A stretch of 64,000 bases of DNA from Variovorax guangxiensis (GCF_003952165.1 NZ_RXFT01000004.1:248001-312000); one strand, 5' to 3'. Shown: positions 17,901 through 25,571, numbered from the stretch's first letter. Notes: generated from the sequence alone by a model not told the origin. A program made the numbers and translations.

Positions 17901-20164
17901 GCATCCACGACGACGACGCGCTTCGCCTGCTGGCGGCGCTGGTCGCCATGCAGGACCAGGCGGGGCTGCTCGCCTGGGGGCCGACGGAGCGCGCCCTGGC
18001 GTTGCTCTACTGGCAGCACGGCCACCTCATCGCGCACCGCGAGTCGCTGCTGCGCCGTGCGCGCGCGGCACTGCAGATGCAGGAGCTGTTCGGGCGTCGC
18101 GATGCGCTCGACCAGCTCGAAGCCGAAGTCGCCCGCTCGCTGGGCCATTTCGTGCGCGAGGTGCTGCCAGACATGCTCGCGGTGGCGGATACGGCGGAAG
18201 AAGAGCAGGAGCCCGAGGGCCGCAAGGCGCTCGTCGCCACGCTGTGCGACCAGTCGGCCGCCTACCTCGTGCGCGAGCTTGCGGCGCATGGCGGCGAGAC
18301 CTGGGTGGTCTCGGGGGCCGGCGAAGACCTCGCCGCAGCGTTGCTGCGCGAGCTTGAGCGTGGCCGCCGACGCGAAGCCTGGCAGGCCGATCTCGACGCC
18401 GCGCCGCCGGCCGAGCGCTGGCGGCTGGCGCGCGACTGGGTGCGCGCCTTCGCCGTGCACCAGTCGCCGCAATCGGTCGACTGGGTGGACGACGCGGCCA
18501 GCGTGCTCGCCATGCCGCTGCAGCGCACCCGCGTCAACGTGGCGCTCGACCAGACGGTGGAAGGGCTGCGCGGCGAACATCCGCGCGTGGCCGAGGGCCG
18601 CCTGACGCTGAACCTCAACGACTTCTGGCGCCGCTTCCTCTTCCACACGCAGCACGCGGTGCCGGGCTTCGAGGCGCTGCACCGGCTGCGCCACGAACTC
18701 CTCGAAGGCGAGAAGGCGCGGCTCAAGTTGAGCCAGTTCCAGGCCAAGCCCCTTTCCACCTTCGTGCGCAACCAGCTGATCGACGAGCTTTACCTGCCCA
18801 TCATCGGCGACAACCTCGCCAAACAGATCGGCTCGGCGGGCGAGGGCAGCCGCACCGACCGCATGGGCCTGCTGCTGCTGATCTCGCCGCCGGGCTACGG
18901 CAAGACCACGCTCATGGAGTACGTGGCCGACCGGCTGGGCCTGATCTTCGTGCGCATCAACTGCCCGGCGCTGGGCCACGGCGTGACGGCCATCGACCCG
19001 GCGAACGCGCCCAACAGCGCGGCGCGGCAGGAGCTGGAGAAGCTCAACCTGGGCCTGGCCATGGGCAGCAACGTGATGCTGTACCTCGACGACATCCAGC
19101 ACACGAGCCCCGAGTTCCTGCAGAAGTTCATCGCGCTGGCCGACGGCACCCGCCGCATCGAGGGCGTGTGGAACGGCGAGCCGCGCAGCTACGACATGCG
19201 CGGCAAGCGCTTCGCGGTCGTGATGGCGGGCAACCCGTATACCGAGTCGGGCGACGTGTTCAAGATCCCGGACATGCTGGCCAACCGCGCCGACATCTAC
19301 AACCTCGGCGACGTGCTCTCGGGCCGCGAGGCGGCATTCGCGCTCTCGTACATCGAGAACAGCCTGACCTCGAACCCCACGCTGATGCCGCTGGCCTCGC
19401 GCGACCCCAAGGACGTGCAGCTGCTGGTGAAGATGGCACAGGGCCACGAGGTGCCGAGCAGCGCGCTGTCGCACGCTTACAGCGCGGCCGAGCTGGAGGA
19501 GATCAAGGCGCTGCTGCAGCGGTTGTTCCGTGCGCGCGACCTGCTGCTGAAGGTGAATCTCGCCTACATCGAGTCGGCCGCGCAGCAGGAGTCCTACCGC
19601 ACCGCGCCGCCCTTCAAGCTGCAGGGCAGCTACCGCAACATGACCAAGCTCGCGGGCAAGATCACCGCGCTCATGCGCGACGACGAGCTCGATGCGCTGC
19701 TGCGCGACCACTACCGCGGCGAGGCCCAGACCCTGACCACCGGCGCCGAGGAGAACCTGCTGCGCCTGGCCCAGCTCCTGGGCAGCCCGACGCCCGAGGA
19801 GGACGCGCGCTGGAAGGAGATCTGCGAGGAGTTCGTGCGCCAGCGCAAGCTGGGCGGGGCCGACGTGGATGGCAGCCAGCGCATCGCCAGCAGCATGCTC
19901 GACGTGGCGCGCGCGGTCGACAGGCTCAAGCCCGAACCCGTTGCGCCCGCGGAAGGGCCGAGCGAAGGCCAGCGACTGGCCGATGCCATGCTGCAGATCG
20001 CCGTGACTTATCGCGAGCTGATCCTGCCGCTGGTGACCGCCACCGAGCGCCGCCTGGAGCTGGACCGCTCCATCGCACAGAACATGGAGCGGCTGGCGGC
20101 GGAGGCGATGGCGACGCGTGCGCAGCCGAAGCGCACGCCCAGGCCGGACAACAAGGAGCAATGA
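14909..20164 (+). CDS. Giant AAA+ ATPase (1751 residues), DUF3686-like, annotated in relatives as a DNA-repair ATPase
   Basis: This is by far the largest gene of the operon. The first ~400 residues are mixed alpha/beta, with blocks such as VARDLVRIGDLLLFGYNVFIGL and a beta-rich LTIKIENNTETG. A long charged coiled-coil and helical middle extends to about residue 1250. The C-terminal AAA+ module has Walker A SPPGYGKTTLMEY (about residue 1326), Walker B NVMLYLDDIQHTSPE (about 1389) and sensor-like FAVVMAGNPYTESGD. The layout fits the DUF3686 coiled-coil plus P-loop proteins often labelled DNA repair ATPase, a name with little experimental basis as far as I know. Beside PspA and flotillin, a disassemblase or remodeller acting on membrane-bound coiled-coil polymers is an attractive reading (inference). 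Confidence 0.85.
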   Translation: MQPTDEKGAPPGGTAESQTEALVSGSGSYDLLKKRLENQGEGLLKKTQALNEQRLAEFGRSDQALVLRTRARTENNAVARDLVRIGDLLLFGYNVFIGLRKETTVGDVFGLYRLVSPGEAGQGADSDELQPVPLAGSFLEDARFASDFRELYAYYKQATLLQLRVTQDKLLASFQIGQQLTDVRVFRWAIERDGRIQYIDNRGERDIALPPSHDFEWTVATREDHVGGKHPHVNVLDTVFVETLGGDLTIKIENNTETGLGIYSEPVEDRSQSLADAEIAWAKLGMLILLRVRPYREQVTRYLVFNIRTQQVERIDAIGGSCVQLPEDHGIIFPGGYYLQSGEHKRFDLPAETVENLRFKRMLRSPNGEDVAYIFYDPRPGRYALFNYNLIEKKLATPIIANGYARFADGRILVFHDNDSEPTRVHPMQLWQTPFASEEYVSAQPPATGFFGKIGNAELVRGVSDLMGIARAVREQAPTKVAYEDLIRQCTRVSDAYFWLDAPEATGLMAELRSIAEVARSTLAEFEKVDTIRRETARALARAEEEQRALLVDIASTLWRAPDDFVKALGRLRERRGALQMLKELRYADLPRIAAMDAALEAEQQRIGERAMQFLAADTAFVGQRQALDKLATELPNLATSPALGQLLATLDEQAAGLDLLTEQLGSLPGGDAVVRTSILDRISLIYADINRMRADARARRKSLGATEARAEFGAQFKLFGQAVENALEFADTPEKCDDALTRLLAQLEEIEGRFAEQDEFLGDIAEKRENVYEALSARRQTLVEARQRRAQGVIDAAGRILDGIPRRIAQFAELGQVHSYFAADPMIGKLHTLIADLRTLGSAVPADELDTRLKTARDQALRAVRDKRELVSEGGDTLRLGRHVFTVHRQPVDLTLVAREEGMAYQVTGTDYLSPVDDERLLALQAYWGQSLVSETPELSRAEYLAGRLLEALLEGKAERSWADVRTLLAEDPQHPQLLEMVRRFAAARYQEGYQKGIHDDDALRLLAALVAMQDQAGLLAWGPTERALALLYWQHGHLIAHRESLLRRARAALQMQELFGRRDALDQLEAEVARSLGHFVREVLPDMLAVADTAEEEQEPEGRKALVATLCDQSAAYLVRELAAHGGETWVVSGAGEDLAAALLRELERGRRREAWQADLDAAPPAERWRLARDWVRAFAVHQSPQSVDWVDDAASVLAMPLQRTRVNVALDQTVEGLRGEHPRVAEGRLTLNLNDFWRRFLFHTQHAVPGFEALHRLRHELLEGEKARLKLSQFQAKPLSTFVRNQLIDELYLPIIGDNLAKQIGSAGEGSRTDRMGLLLLISPPGYGKTTLMEYVADRLGLIFVRINCPALGHGVTAIDPANAPNSAARQELEKLNLGLAMGSNVMLYLDDIQHTSPEFLQKFIALADGTRRIEGVWNGEPRSYDMRGKRFAVVMAGNPYTESGDVFKIPDMLANRADIYNLGDVLSGREAAFALSYIENSLTSNPTLMPLASRDPKDVQLLVKMAQGHEVPSSALSHAYSAAELEEIKALLQRLFRARDLLLKVNLAYIESAAQQESYRTAPPFKLQGSYRNMTKLAGKITALMRDDELDALLRDHYRGEAQTLTTGAEENLLRLAQLLGSPTPEEDARWKEICEEFVRQRKLGGADVDGSQRIASSMLDVARAVDRLKPEPVAPAEGPSEGQRLADAMLQIAVTYRELILPLVTATERRLELDRSIAQNMERLAAEAMATRAQPKRTPRPDNKEQ

Positions 20165-20165
20165 G

Positions 20166-20900
20166 ATGTCGGCCCTGCCCGCGACCACAGAAGCACCGTC
20201 CACGCTGCCCGCGTTGCTGGCCCAGCTCGACGACACCCTCGCCGATGCCCGCCTGAGCGACGACGAGCGCCGCGTGCTGGTCCACACGCTGCGCGAGGCC
20301 CAGCCGCCGGAAGACGGCCTGCGCCAGCTGCGCAACCGCGCCTTCGACCTGGTGCGTGCGCGCACCGCCGACCCCGAGCAGCTGGCGCTGCTGAAGTGGC
20401 TGGAAGGCGTGGTCCGCGCCATCGACACCGGCCGCTCGGCCGACGGCAACGTAGCCGTGCGCTCGCAGGCCTTCTTCAGCCCCGGCACGGCCTGCCTGCA
20501 GGCCATCAACCATCAGCTGCGCTCGGCCAGGCATTCCGTCGACCTGTGCGTGTTCACGCTGTCGGACGACCGCATCACGGCCGAGATACTGGCTGCGCAC
20601 CGGCGCGGCGTGTCGCTGCGCTGCATTTCCGACAACGACAAGGAGTTCGATGCCGGCAGCGACATCGGCCAGCTGCGCGCCGCCGGCATTCCGGTGGCGG
20701 TGGACCGCACAGAGGCGCACATGCACCACAAGTTCGCCATTTTCGACGGCGCCCGGCTGCTCAACGGCAGCTACAACTGGACGCGCAGCGCCTGCGAGTT
20801 CAACGAGGAGAACCTGGTGCTGACGAACGACCCTCAGCTCGTGCGGCGCTTCGCCGACGAGTTCGACAGCCTCTGGAAAGAACTGCAGGCCCCCCGATGA
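20166..20900 (+). CDS. Phospholipase D-fold protein with one HKD motif
   Basis: This 244-residue protein has an N-terminal helical segment of about 95 residues and then a single PLD-like domain. The core is SVDLCVFTLSDDRITAEI, GVSLRCISDNDKE and the catalytic HHKFAIFDGARLLNGSYNWT, a HxKxxxxD motif followed by the conserved GSYNWT turn and the FNEENLVL strand. Single-HKD proteins usually act as dimers and include nucleases (Nuc, BfiI) and mitochondrial PLD6-like phospholipases. The DUF1669/PLDc_2 arrangement makes either nuclease or lipid hydrolase activity possible. No signal peptide is present, so it is cytosolic. It starts one base after the giant AAA+ gene ends, and its stop overlaps the next start (ATGA). 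Confidence 0.88.
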   Translation: MSALPATTEAPSTLPALLAQLDDTLADARLSDDERRVLVHTLREAQPPEDGLRQLRNRAFDLVRARTADPEQLALLKWLEGVVRAIDTGRSADGNVAVRSQAFFSPGTACLQAINHQLRSARHSVDLCVFTLSDDRITAEILAAHRRGVSLRCISDNDKEFDAGSDIGQLRAAGIPVAVDRTEAHMHHKFAIFDGARLLNGSYNWTRSACEFNEENLVLTNDPQLVRRFADEFDSLWKELQAPR

Positions 20901-21676
20901 GCACCCGACGCATCGACTACGACTGGGAGCTGCCACCCGAGATGCAGCAGCGGCTGGGTGGCTCCAGCTACGGCGCACAGCGCGTCATTCACGAGCAGGG
21001 GCACCTGATGGTGATCCTGCACGAGCCGCCCGCGAGCACGGGGTCGGAGCGCAAGTCGGCGGTGTTCCTGCGCAAGCCCGACGGCACCTGGCTGCACAAG
21101 GGCAACAACCCGGGCGAGCGCCCCCTGGCCAAGCTGGTGGAGAACTACCGCGCGACCCTGGCCGCCTTCGAGGTCCGGCACGAGGCCGCCGAAAACTCGG
21201 AGGCCCTGTTCCAGATCCTCGGGCCGCTGATTCCGCTTTCGCGCGCAGCGTCGAACATGCAGGCCACCCTGCAGGCCGCGCGCGAGGCCGTGCCGGGGGA
21301 CCCGATGATCACCGACCTGCGCGACCGCGCGGTCGAGATCGGACGCGGGCTCGAACTGCTGCTGGCGGACACCCGCATGTCGCTCGACTACAGGCTCGCG
21401 CACGCCGCCGAGCAGCAGGCGCGCGCGGCCAACGAAGTCAGCCGGGCGCAGCACAAGCTCAACACCATCGCTGCGCTGACATTCCCGCTGATGGCCATCG
21501 GCGCGGCCTTCGGCATGAACCTGCACAGTGGCGTCGAGAACCTGCCGGGCTGGGTGTACTGGGCGATCTTCGGCGCGGGGCTCTTCATGGGCGTGCTGCT
21601 GCGCGGATGGGTGAAGGCGCCCGATGCGCCTGTGCCACCGGCCGCCGCCGGATCGGGCATCTCGAAGAGAAAGTAG
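20897..21676 (+). CDS. Two-helix membrane protein with CorA-like GMN signature
   Basis: This 259-residue protein has a soluble N-terminal half, then a long helix (ADTRMSLDYRLAHAAEQQARAANEV) leading into two membrane helices at about residues 195-213 and 219-240. Between them is AFGMNLHSGVENLPGWVYW. The GMN tripeptide at the end of the first helix and the short acidic/Pro loop reproduce the pore signature of CorA-type Mg2+ channels. The long amphipathic stalk helix also resembles CorA. The N-terminal domain does not look like a normal CorA cytoplasmic funnel, and the C-terminal tail lacks the usual basic cluster. It closes the operon and could be its ion-conducting or membrane-anchoring component (inference). 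Confidence 0.75.
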   Translation: MSTRRIDYDWELPPEMQQRLGGSSYGAQRVIHEQGHLMVILHEPPASTGSERKSAVFLRKPDGTWLHKGNNPGERPLAKLVENYRATLAAFEVRHEAAENSEALFQILGPLIPLSRAASNMQATLQAAREAVPGDPMITDLRDRAVEIGRGLELLLADTRMSLDYRLAHAAEQQARAANEVSRAQHKLNTIAALTFPLMAIGAAFGMNLHSGVENLPGWVYWAIFGAGLFMGVLLRGWVKAPDAPVPPAAAGSGISKRK

Positions 21677-21702
21677 GGGCGGGCAACGCCGCCGTCAGCC
21701 GG

Positions 21703-21725
21703 GTCCTTCGCGTTTCGCGAAGGAC
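21703..21725. terminator. Strong hairpin after the PspA/flotillin operon
   Basis: GTCCTTCGCG and CGCGAAGGAC form a perfect 10-bp stem with a TTT loop, 27 bases after the last stop codon of the operon. There is no T-run after it, so it may act as a transcript-end stabiliser or a rho-assisted stop rather than a classical intrinsic terminator. Confidence 0.5.
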
Positions 21726-21805
21726 TGCTGCCGCCAAAGCAATTCCGCATTCCGCGATCCGTTCCTAGAGTCGGGGCCAGCCCAACAAAGGAGACGGACG
21801 CGGAC

Positions 21806-22981
21806 ATGAATGCACTCGAAGGCCTGAAGGTGCTGGAGCTCGGCCAGCTCATCGCCGGCCCCTTCGCCGGCAAGACGCTGGCGGAGTTCGGCGCCGACGT
21901 GATCAAGGTCGAGCCGGCCGGCGTCGGCGACCCGCTGCGCAAGTGGCGGCTGTTGCGCGACAACGGTACCTCGGCGTGGTGGGAGGTCCAGTCGCGCAAC
22001 AAGCGCTCGGTGTGCCTGGACCTGCGCAGCCCCGAGGGACAGGAGGCCGTGCGCGCACTGGCACTCGAAGCCGACGTGCTGATCGAGAACTTCAAGCCCG
22101 GCACGCTCGAAGGCTGGGGCCTGGGCTGGGAGGCGCTGCATGCGCTGAACCCCCGGCTCATCATGCTGCGCATCTCGGGCTACGGGCAGACCGGGCCCTA
22201 CCGCGACAAGCCCGGCTTCGGTGTGCTCGGCGAATCGATGGGCGGGCTGCGCTACCTGAGCGGCGAGCCGGGCCGTGTGCCGGTGCGCGTGGGGGTGTCT
22301 CTGGGAGACACGCTGGCGGCGCTGCATGGCGTGATCGGCGTGCTGACCGCGCTGCACCACCGCACGGCGCATGGCGGCGAAGGCCAGTTCATCGACGTGG
22401 CGCTCTACGAGTCGGTGTTCAACGTGATGGAAAGCCTGCTGCCAGAGTACGACGCCTTCGGTGCCGTGCGCGAGCGCGCCGGCAGCGCGCTGCCCGGCAT
22501 CGCGCCGACCAACGCCTACCGCTGCGAGGACGGGCAGTACGTGCTGGTGGCCGGCAACGGCGACAGCATCTTCCGCCGGTTGATGCGCGCCATCGGCCGC
22601 GAGGACCTGGAGAACGACCCCGGGCTGGTGCACAACGACGGCCGCGTGCAGCGCGTGGATGAGATCGACGCCGCCATCGAGGCATGGACGCTGCAGCGCA
22701 GCCGCGACGAGGTGCTGGCCGCGCTCGATGCAGCGGGCGTGCCGGTCGGGCGCATCTACACGGTGGCCGACATCGCGAGCGACCCGCAGTACCTGGCGCG
22801 CGGGATGATCGTGGAGGCGCCGACCTCCGACGGCAGCACGCTGAAGGTGCCGGGCGTGGTGCCCAAGCTCAGCGCCACGCCGGGGCGCATCGCGCACCCC
22901 GCGCCACGGCTGGGCGAGCATGACGGCGATCTGCGCTGTGCCGGATGGCCGGCGCGGCGCGTGGAAGGAGTGGCGGCATGA
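21806..22981 (+). CDS. CaiB/BaiF-family (class III) CoA transferase
   Basis: This 391-residue enzyme moves CoA between carboxylic acids. It opens with LEGLKVLELGQLIAGPFAGKTLAEFGADVIKVE, the standard N-terminal Rossmann block. It has NKRSVCLDLR, ENFKPGTLEGWGLG and the catalytic aspartate in VGVSLGDTLAALHG, then a family-typical C-terminal GVPVGRIYTVADIASDPQY. The start follows AAAGGAGACGG. It is the first of four tightly linked genes with ATGA overlaps to the next. Beside an HMG-CoA-lyase-like enzyme it most likely activates a branched or hydroxylated dicarboxylic acid as its CoA ester, which the lyase then cleaves (inference). Confidence 0.9.
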   Translation: MNALEGLKVLELGQLIAGPFAGKTLAEFGADVIKVEPAGVGDPLRKWRLLRDNGTSAWWEVQSRNKRSVCLDLRSPEGQEAVRALALEADVLIENFKPGTLEGWGLGWEALHALNPRLIMLRISGYGQTGPYRDKPGFGVLGESMGGLRYLSGEPGRVPVRVGVSLGDTLAALHGVIGVLTALHHRTAHGGEGQFIDVALYESVFNVMESLLPEYDAFGAVRERAGSALPGIAPTNAYRCEDGQYVLVAGNGDSIFRRLMRAIGREDLENDPGLVHNDGRVQRVDEIDAAIEAWTLQRSRDEVLAALDAAGVPVGRIYTVADIASDPQYLARGMIVEAPTSDGSTLKVPGVVPKLSATPGRIAHPAPRLGEHDGDLRCAGWPARRVEGVAA

Positions 22982-23967
22982 AAGCGGGCAACGGCACGCG
23001 GCTGTTCATCAACGAGGTCGCGATGCGCGACGGCTTCCAGATGGAGAGCCGCTTCATTCCCTCGGACGACAAGATCGCGCTGATCGACCGGCTCAGCGGC
23101 CTGGGCTACGCGAAGATCGAAGTCACGTCGTTCACCTCTGCGAAGGCGATTCCCGCACTGCGCGATGGCGAGGAGGTGATGAATCGCATCGCCCGCCGGC
23201 CAGGCCTGGTCTACACCGCGCTGGTGCCAAACCTGCGAGGGGCGGAGCGCGCGCTGGAGAGCCGCATCGACGAGTTCAATATCGTCATGTCGGTGAGCGA
23301 GACGCACAACCTCGCCAACCTGCGCATGACGAGGGAGCAGTCGTTCGCGCAGCTGGCCGGCGTCATCGCGCTGGCGAAGAAGGCCGGGGTGCCGGTGAAC
23401 GTGTCGCTGTCGTGCGTGTTCGGTTGCCCGATGGAAGGCGAAGTGCCGTTCGCGACGGTGCAAGGCTGGATCGACCGCTTCGCCGCGCTCGAGGTGCAGG
23501 GCATCACGCTGTGCGACACGACGGGCATGGCCTATCCGACGCAGGTGCGGGAGCTCTGCGAATCCGTGCTGGCGAGCCACCAGGCGCTGGAATGGACGGC
23601 CCACTTCCACAACACGCGCGGCATGGGCCTCGTGAATACCGTGGCGGCGGTGGAGGCCGGCATCCGCCGGCTCGACATGTCGCTCGGAGGCATCGGCGGC
23701 TGCCCCTACGCGCCGGGTGCGACAGGCAATGTGGCGACCGAGGACGTGGTCCACATGCTGCAGTGCATGGGCTATGACACCGGCATGCACCTGGAGGGCC
23801 TGATCGCCACTGCGGCGGAACTGGAAGCGCTGGTGCGGCACGAGTTGCCGGCCCAGGTCTCGCGCGCAGGCCATCGGCTGACGCGGCATGCGCCCCCGCC
23901 GGACTTCGACGACATCGTCATCCGCGCCCGGGAGCGCGGCCAAGCACACAAGGAGCTGCAACCATGA
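22978..23967 (+). CDS. Hydroxymethylglutaryl-CoA lyase family enzyme
   Basis: This 329-residue TIM-barrel enzyme belongs to the HMG-CoA lyase family, which cleaves 3-hydroxy-acyl-CoA to acetyl-CoA or pyruvate-type products plus a keto acid. Visible family features are NEVAMRDGFQMES (the metal-binding RDG segment), KIEVTSFTS, VSLSCVFGCPMEGEV, HFHNTRGMGLVN with metal-ligand histidines, and the flexible catalytic loop GGIGGCPYAPGATGNVATED with its cysteine. The ATG overlaps the TGA of the CoA transferase. Pairing with a class III CoA transferase points to a 3-hydroxy-3-methylglutarate- or citramalate-like substrate rather than leucine catabolism (inference). Confidence 0.88.
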   Translation: MKAGNGTRLFINEVAMRDGFQMESRFIPSDDKIALIDRLSGLGYAKIEVTSFTSAKAIPALRDGEEVMNRIARRPGLVYTALVPNLRGAERALESRIDEFNIVMSVSETHNLANLRMTREQSFAQLAGVIALAKKAGVPVNVSLSCVFGCPMEGEVPFATVQGWIDRFAALEVQGITLCDTTGMAYPTQVRELCESVLASHQALEWTAHFHNTRGMGLVNTVAAVEAGIRRLDMSLGGIGGCPYAPGATGNVATEDVVHMLQCMGYDTGMHLEGLIATAAELEALVRHELPAQVSRAGHRLTRHAPPPDFDDIVIRARERGQAHKELQP

Positions 23968-24344
23968 TCGACCACCTGGACCACCTCGTGCTGACCACCT
24001 CGCACGAGGAAGCCTGCATCCGCTTCTATGTCGACGTGATGGGCATGTCGCTGGAGAGCTTCGGCGCCGGCCGCAAGGCCTTTCGCTTCGGCAACCAGAA
24101 GATCAACCTGCATGTGAAGGGCCACGAGTTCGAGCCCAAGGCGCAGCTGCCGACGCCCGGCTCGCTGGACCTGTGCTTCATCGCCAGCGTGCCGCTCGAC
24201 GAGGTCGTCGCGCGGCTCGGCGAGAAGGGTGTGCCGATCCTCGAAGGGCCGGTGATGCGCACGGGAGCCACCTCGCGCATCCGTTCGGTCTATGTGCGCG
24301 ACCCCGACCTGAACCTGATCGAGATCTCGGAGCTGTCGCCCTGA
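23964..24344 (+). CDS. VOC (glyoxalase/dioxygenase-fold) family protein
   Basis: This 126-residue protein is a single vicinal-oxygen-chelate unit. Paired beta-alpha-beta modules begin with DHLDHLVLTTSHEEACIRFY, where the first His is a usual metal ligand, and RFGNQKINLHVKGHEFEPK. The final RDPDLNLIEISE carries the ligand glutamate. It is coupled by an ATGA overlap to the HMG-lyase-like gene. Many such proteins act as isomerases, epimerases or metal-dependent lyases, and the exact reaction is unclear. Its place in the operon suggests it processes the same acid, for example as an epimerase. Confidence 0.85.
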   Translation: MIDHLDHLVLTTSHEEACIRFYVDVMGMSLESFGAGRKAFRFGNQKINLHVKGHEFEPKAQLPTPGSLDLCFIASVPLDEVVARLGEKGVPILEGPVMRTGATSRIRSVYVRDPDLNLIEISELSP

Positions 24345-24393
24345 GGCGAAGCCCCAAGAACAGCCAGCAATACAAAACCACCGGAGACAAACC

Positions 24394-25371
24394 ATGAAAC
24401 CCATCCACCGCCTTCTCGCGGTCGGCCTCGTGCTATCCGGTTCGGCCGCAACCGCCGCAACCGCCGCCGACGCCTGGCCCTCGAAACCGATCACCATGGT
24501 CGTGCCGACCGCGCCGGCCGGCTCGACCGACATCATGGCGCGGCTGGTCGGCGACCCGCTGCAGCGCGCGCTGGGCCAGCCTGTCGTCATCGACAACAAG
24601 CCCGGCGCCAGCGGCAACATCGGCACCGAGTTCGTGGCGCGCGCCGCGCCCGATGGCTACACGCTGTTGATGCAGTATTCGGGCTACCACGTCGGCAATC
24701 CCTCGCTCTACCCGAACATCCGGTGGAGCCCCACCAAGGACTTCGTGCCGGTGGCGATGGTGATGCGCGCGCCGCACGTGGTCGCGGTGAGCGGCAAGCT
24801 GCCGGTGAAGTCGATGAAGGAACTCATCGAGTACGGCAAGAAGAAGGAGGGCGGGCTCTTCTTCGCGTCCTCGGGCAACGGCTCGATCCAGCACATCGCG
24901 GGCGAACTGCTGTCGCGGCAGACGAAACAGGCGATGACACACGTGCCTTACAAGGGCTCGGGGCCGGCGATCAACGACCTGATCTCGGGCAACGTCGACA
25001 TGTTCATCACCACGCCGCCCTCGGTCATCGGCCATTTCGCGGGTGGGCGCATCAAGCCGCTGGCGTACACGGGCAGCAAGCGGCATCCGTCGATGCCCGA
25101 CGTGCCGACCTCGGCCGAGGCGGGACTGCCGGGCTACGAGGTGGAATCGTGGTTCGCGGTGTTCGCGCCGGCGAAGACGCCGCCCGAGGTCGTCAACAGG
25201 CTCAGCGCGGAACTCCGCAAGATCGTGGAGAGCGAAGCCTTCCGCAGGAAGGTGGACGAGCAAGGCGCCTTCGCGACCTACATGGACCCGCCGACGCTGG
25301 CGAAATTCGTCGACCAAGAGTTGGCTGCATGGTCGAAGGTGATCAAGTCGGCTGACATCAAGCCCGATTGA
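24394..25371 (+). CDS. Tripartite tricarboxylate transporter substrate-binding protein (Bug family)
   Basis: This 325-residue periplasmic binding protein has a Sec signal peptide of about 28 residues ending in AATAADA. It has the Bug signature WPSKPITMVVPTAPAGSTDIMARLVGDPL, the phosphate-like carboxylate-binding loop DNKPGASGNIGTEFVARAAPDGYTLL, and the VPTSAEAGLPGYEVESWFAVFAP C-terminal block. Bug proteins bind carboxylates and are extremely numerous in Comamonadaceae, usually without linked membrane genes, as here. It is the last gene of the CoA-transferase cluster and probably captures the acid that the cluster activates. A GGAGACAAA ribosome-site element precedes the ATG. Confidence 0.92.
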   Translation: MKPIHRLLAVGLVLSGSAATAATAADAWPSKPITMVVPTAPAGSTDIMARLVGDPLQRALGQPVVIDNKPGASGNIGTEFVARAAPDGYTLLMQYSGYHVGNPSLYPNIRWSPTKDFVPVAMVMRAPHVVAVSGKLPVKSMKELIEYGKKKEGGLFFASSGNGSIQHIAGELLSRQTKQAMTHVPYKGSGPAINDLISGNVDMFITTPPSVIGHFAGGRIKPLAYTGSKRHPSMPDVPTSAEAGLPGYEVESWFAVFAPAKTPPEVVNRLSAELRKIVESEAFRRKVDEQGAFATYMDPPTLAKFVDQELAAWSKVIKSADIKPD

Positions 25372-25424
25372 TCGGGCCTCATGGTGCCGGTGCCCTCCGC
25401 CCGACCTGCCACGGATACGACCGG

Positions 25425-25571
25425 CTACAGCTTGACGTTGATGATCGACAGGATGATCGCGGAGAGCGTCATCGCGACGGGCAGCTTCCGCACGGCGAGC
25501 GCATGGGCGCGGGCGACGGAAGCCCGCGTCTGAAGCAGAAGGCTGCGTTCGGAATGGATGGGTGTGGACAT
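25425..25571 (-). CDS. 48-residue single-membrane-segment peptide
   Basis: A short frame starts at ATG 25569-25571, eight bases after a strong CAGGAG ribosome site. It encodes a basic N-terminal half (RASVARAHALAVRKLP) followed by a hydrophobic C-terminus (VAMTLSAIILSIINVKL) that could span or embed in the inner membrane. No family is recognised. The ribosome site and the membrane-peptide layout favour a real gene, but coding statistics on 48 codons are weak. It ends 53 bases from the Bug gene stop (convergent). Confidence 0.5.
   Translation of the reverse strand: MSTPIHSERSLLLQTRASVARAHALAVRKLPVAMTLSAIILSIINVKL

Noticed and set aside
20161..20165. ATG at 20161 overlapping the AAA+ stop as a start for the PLD gene
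   Set aside because: It is out of frame with the PLD domain; the in-frame ATG is 20166.
14132..20509. A 2125-codon open frame on the minus strand opposite the giant AAA+ gene
   Set aside because: It follows the third-base GC pattern of the real gene on the plus strand and shows Arg/Gln/Val-rich, motif-free sequence; the plus-strand AAA+ gene is clearly coding.
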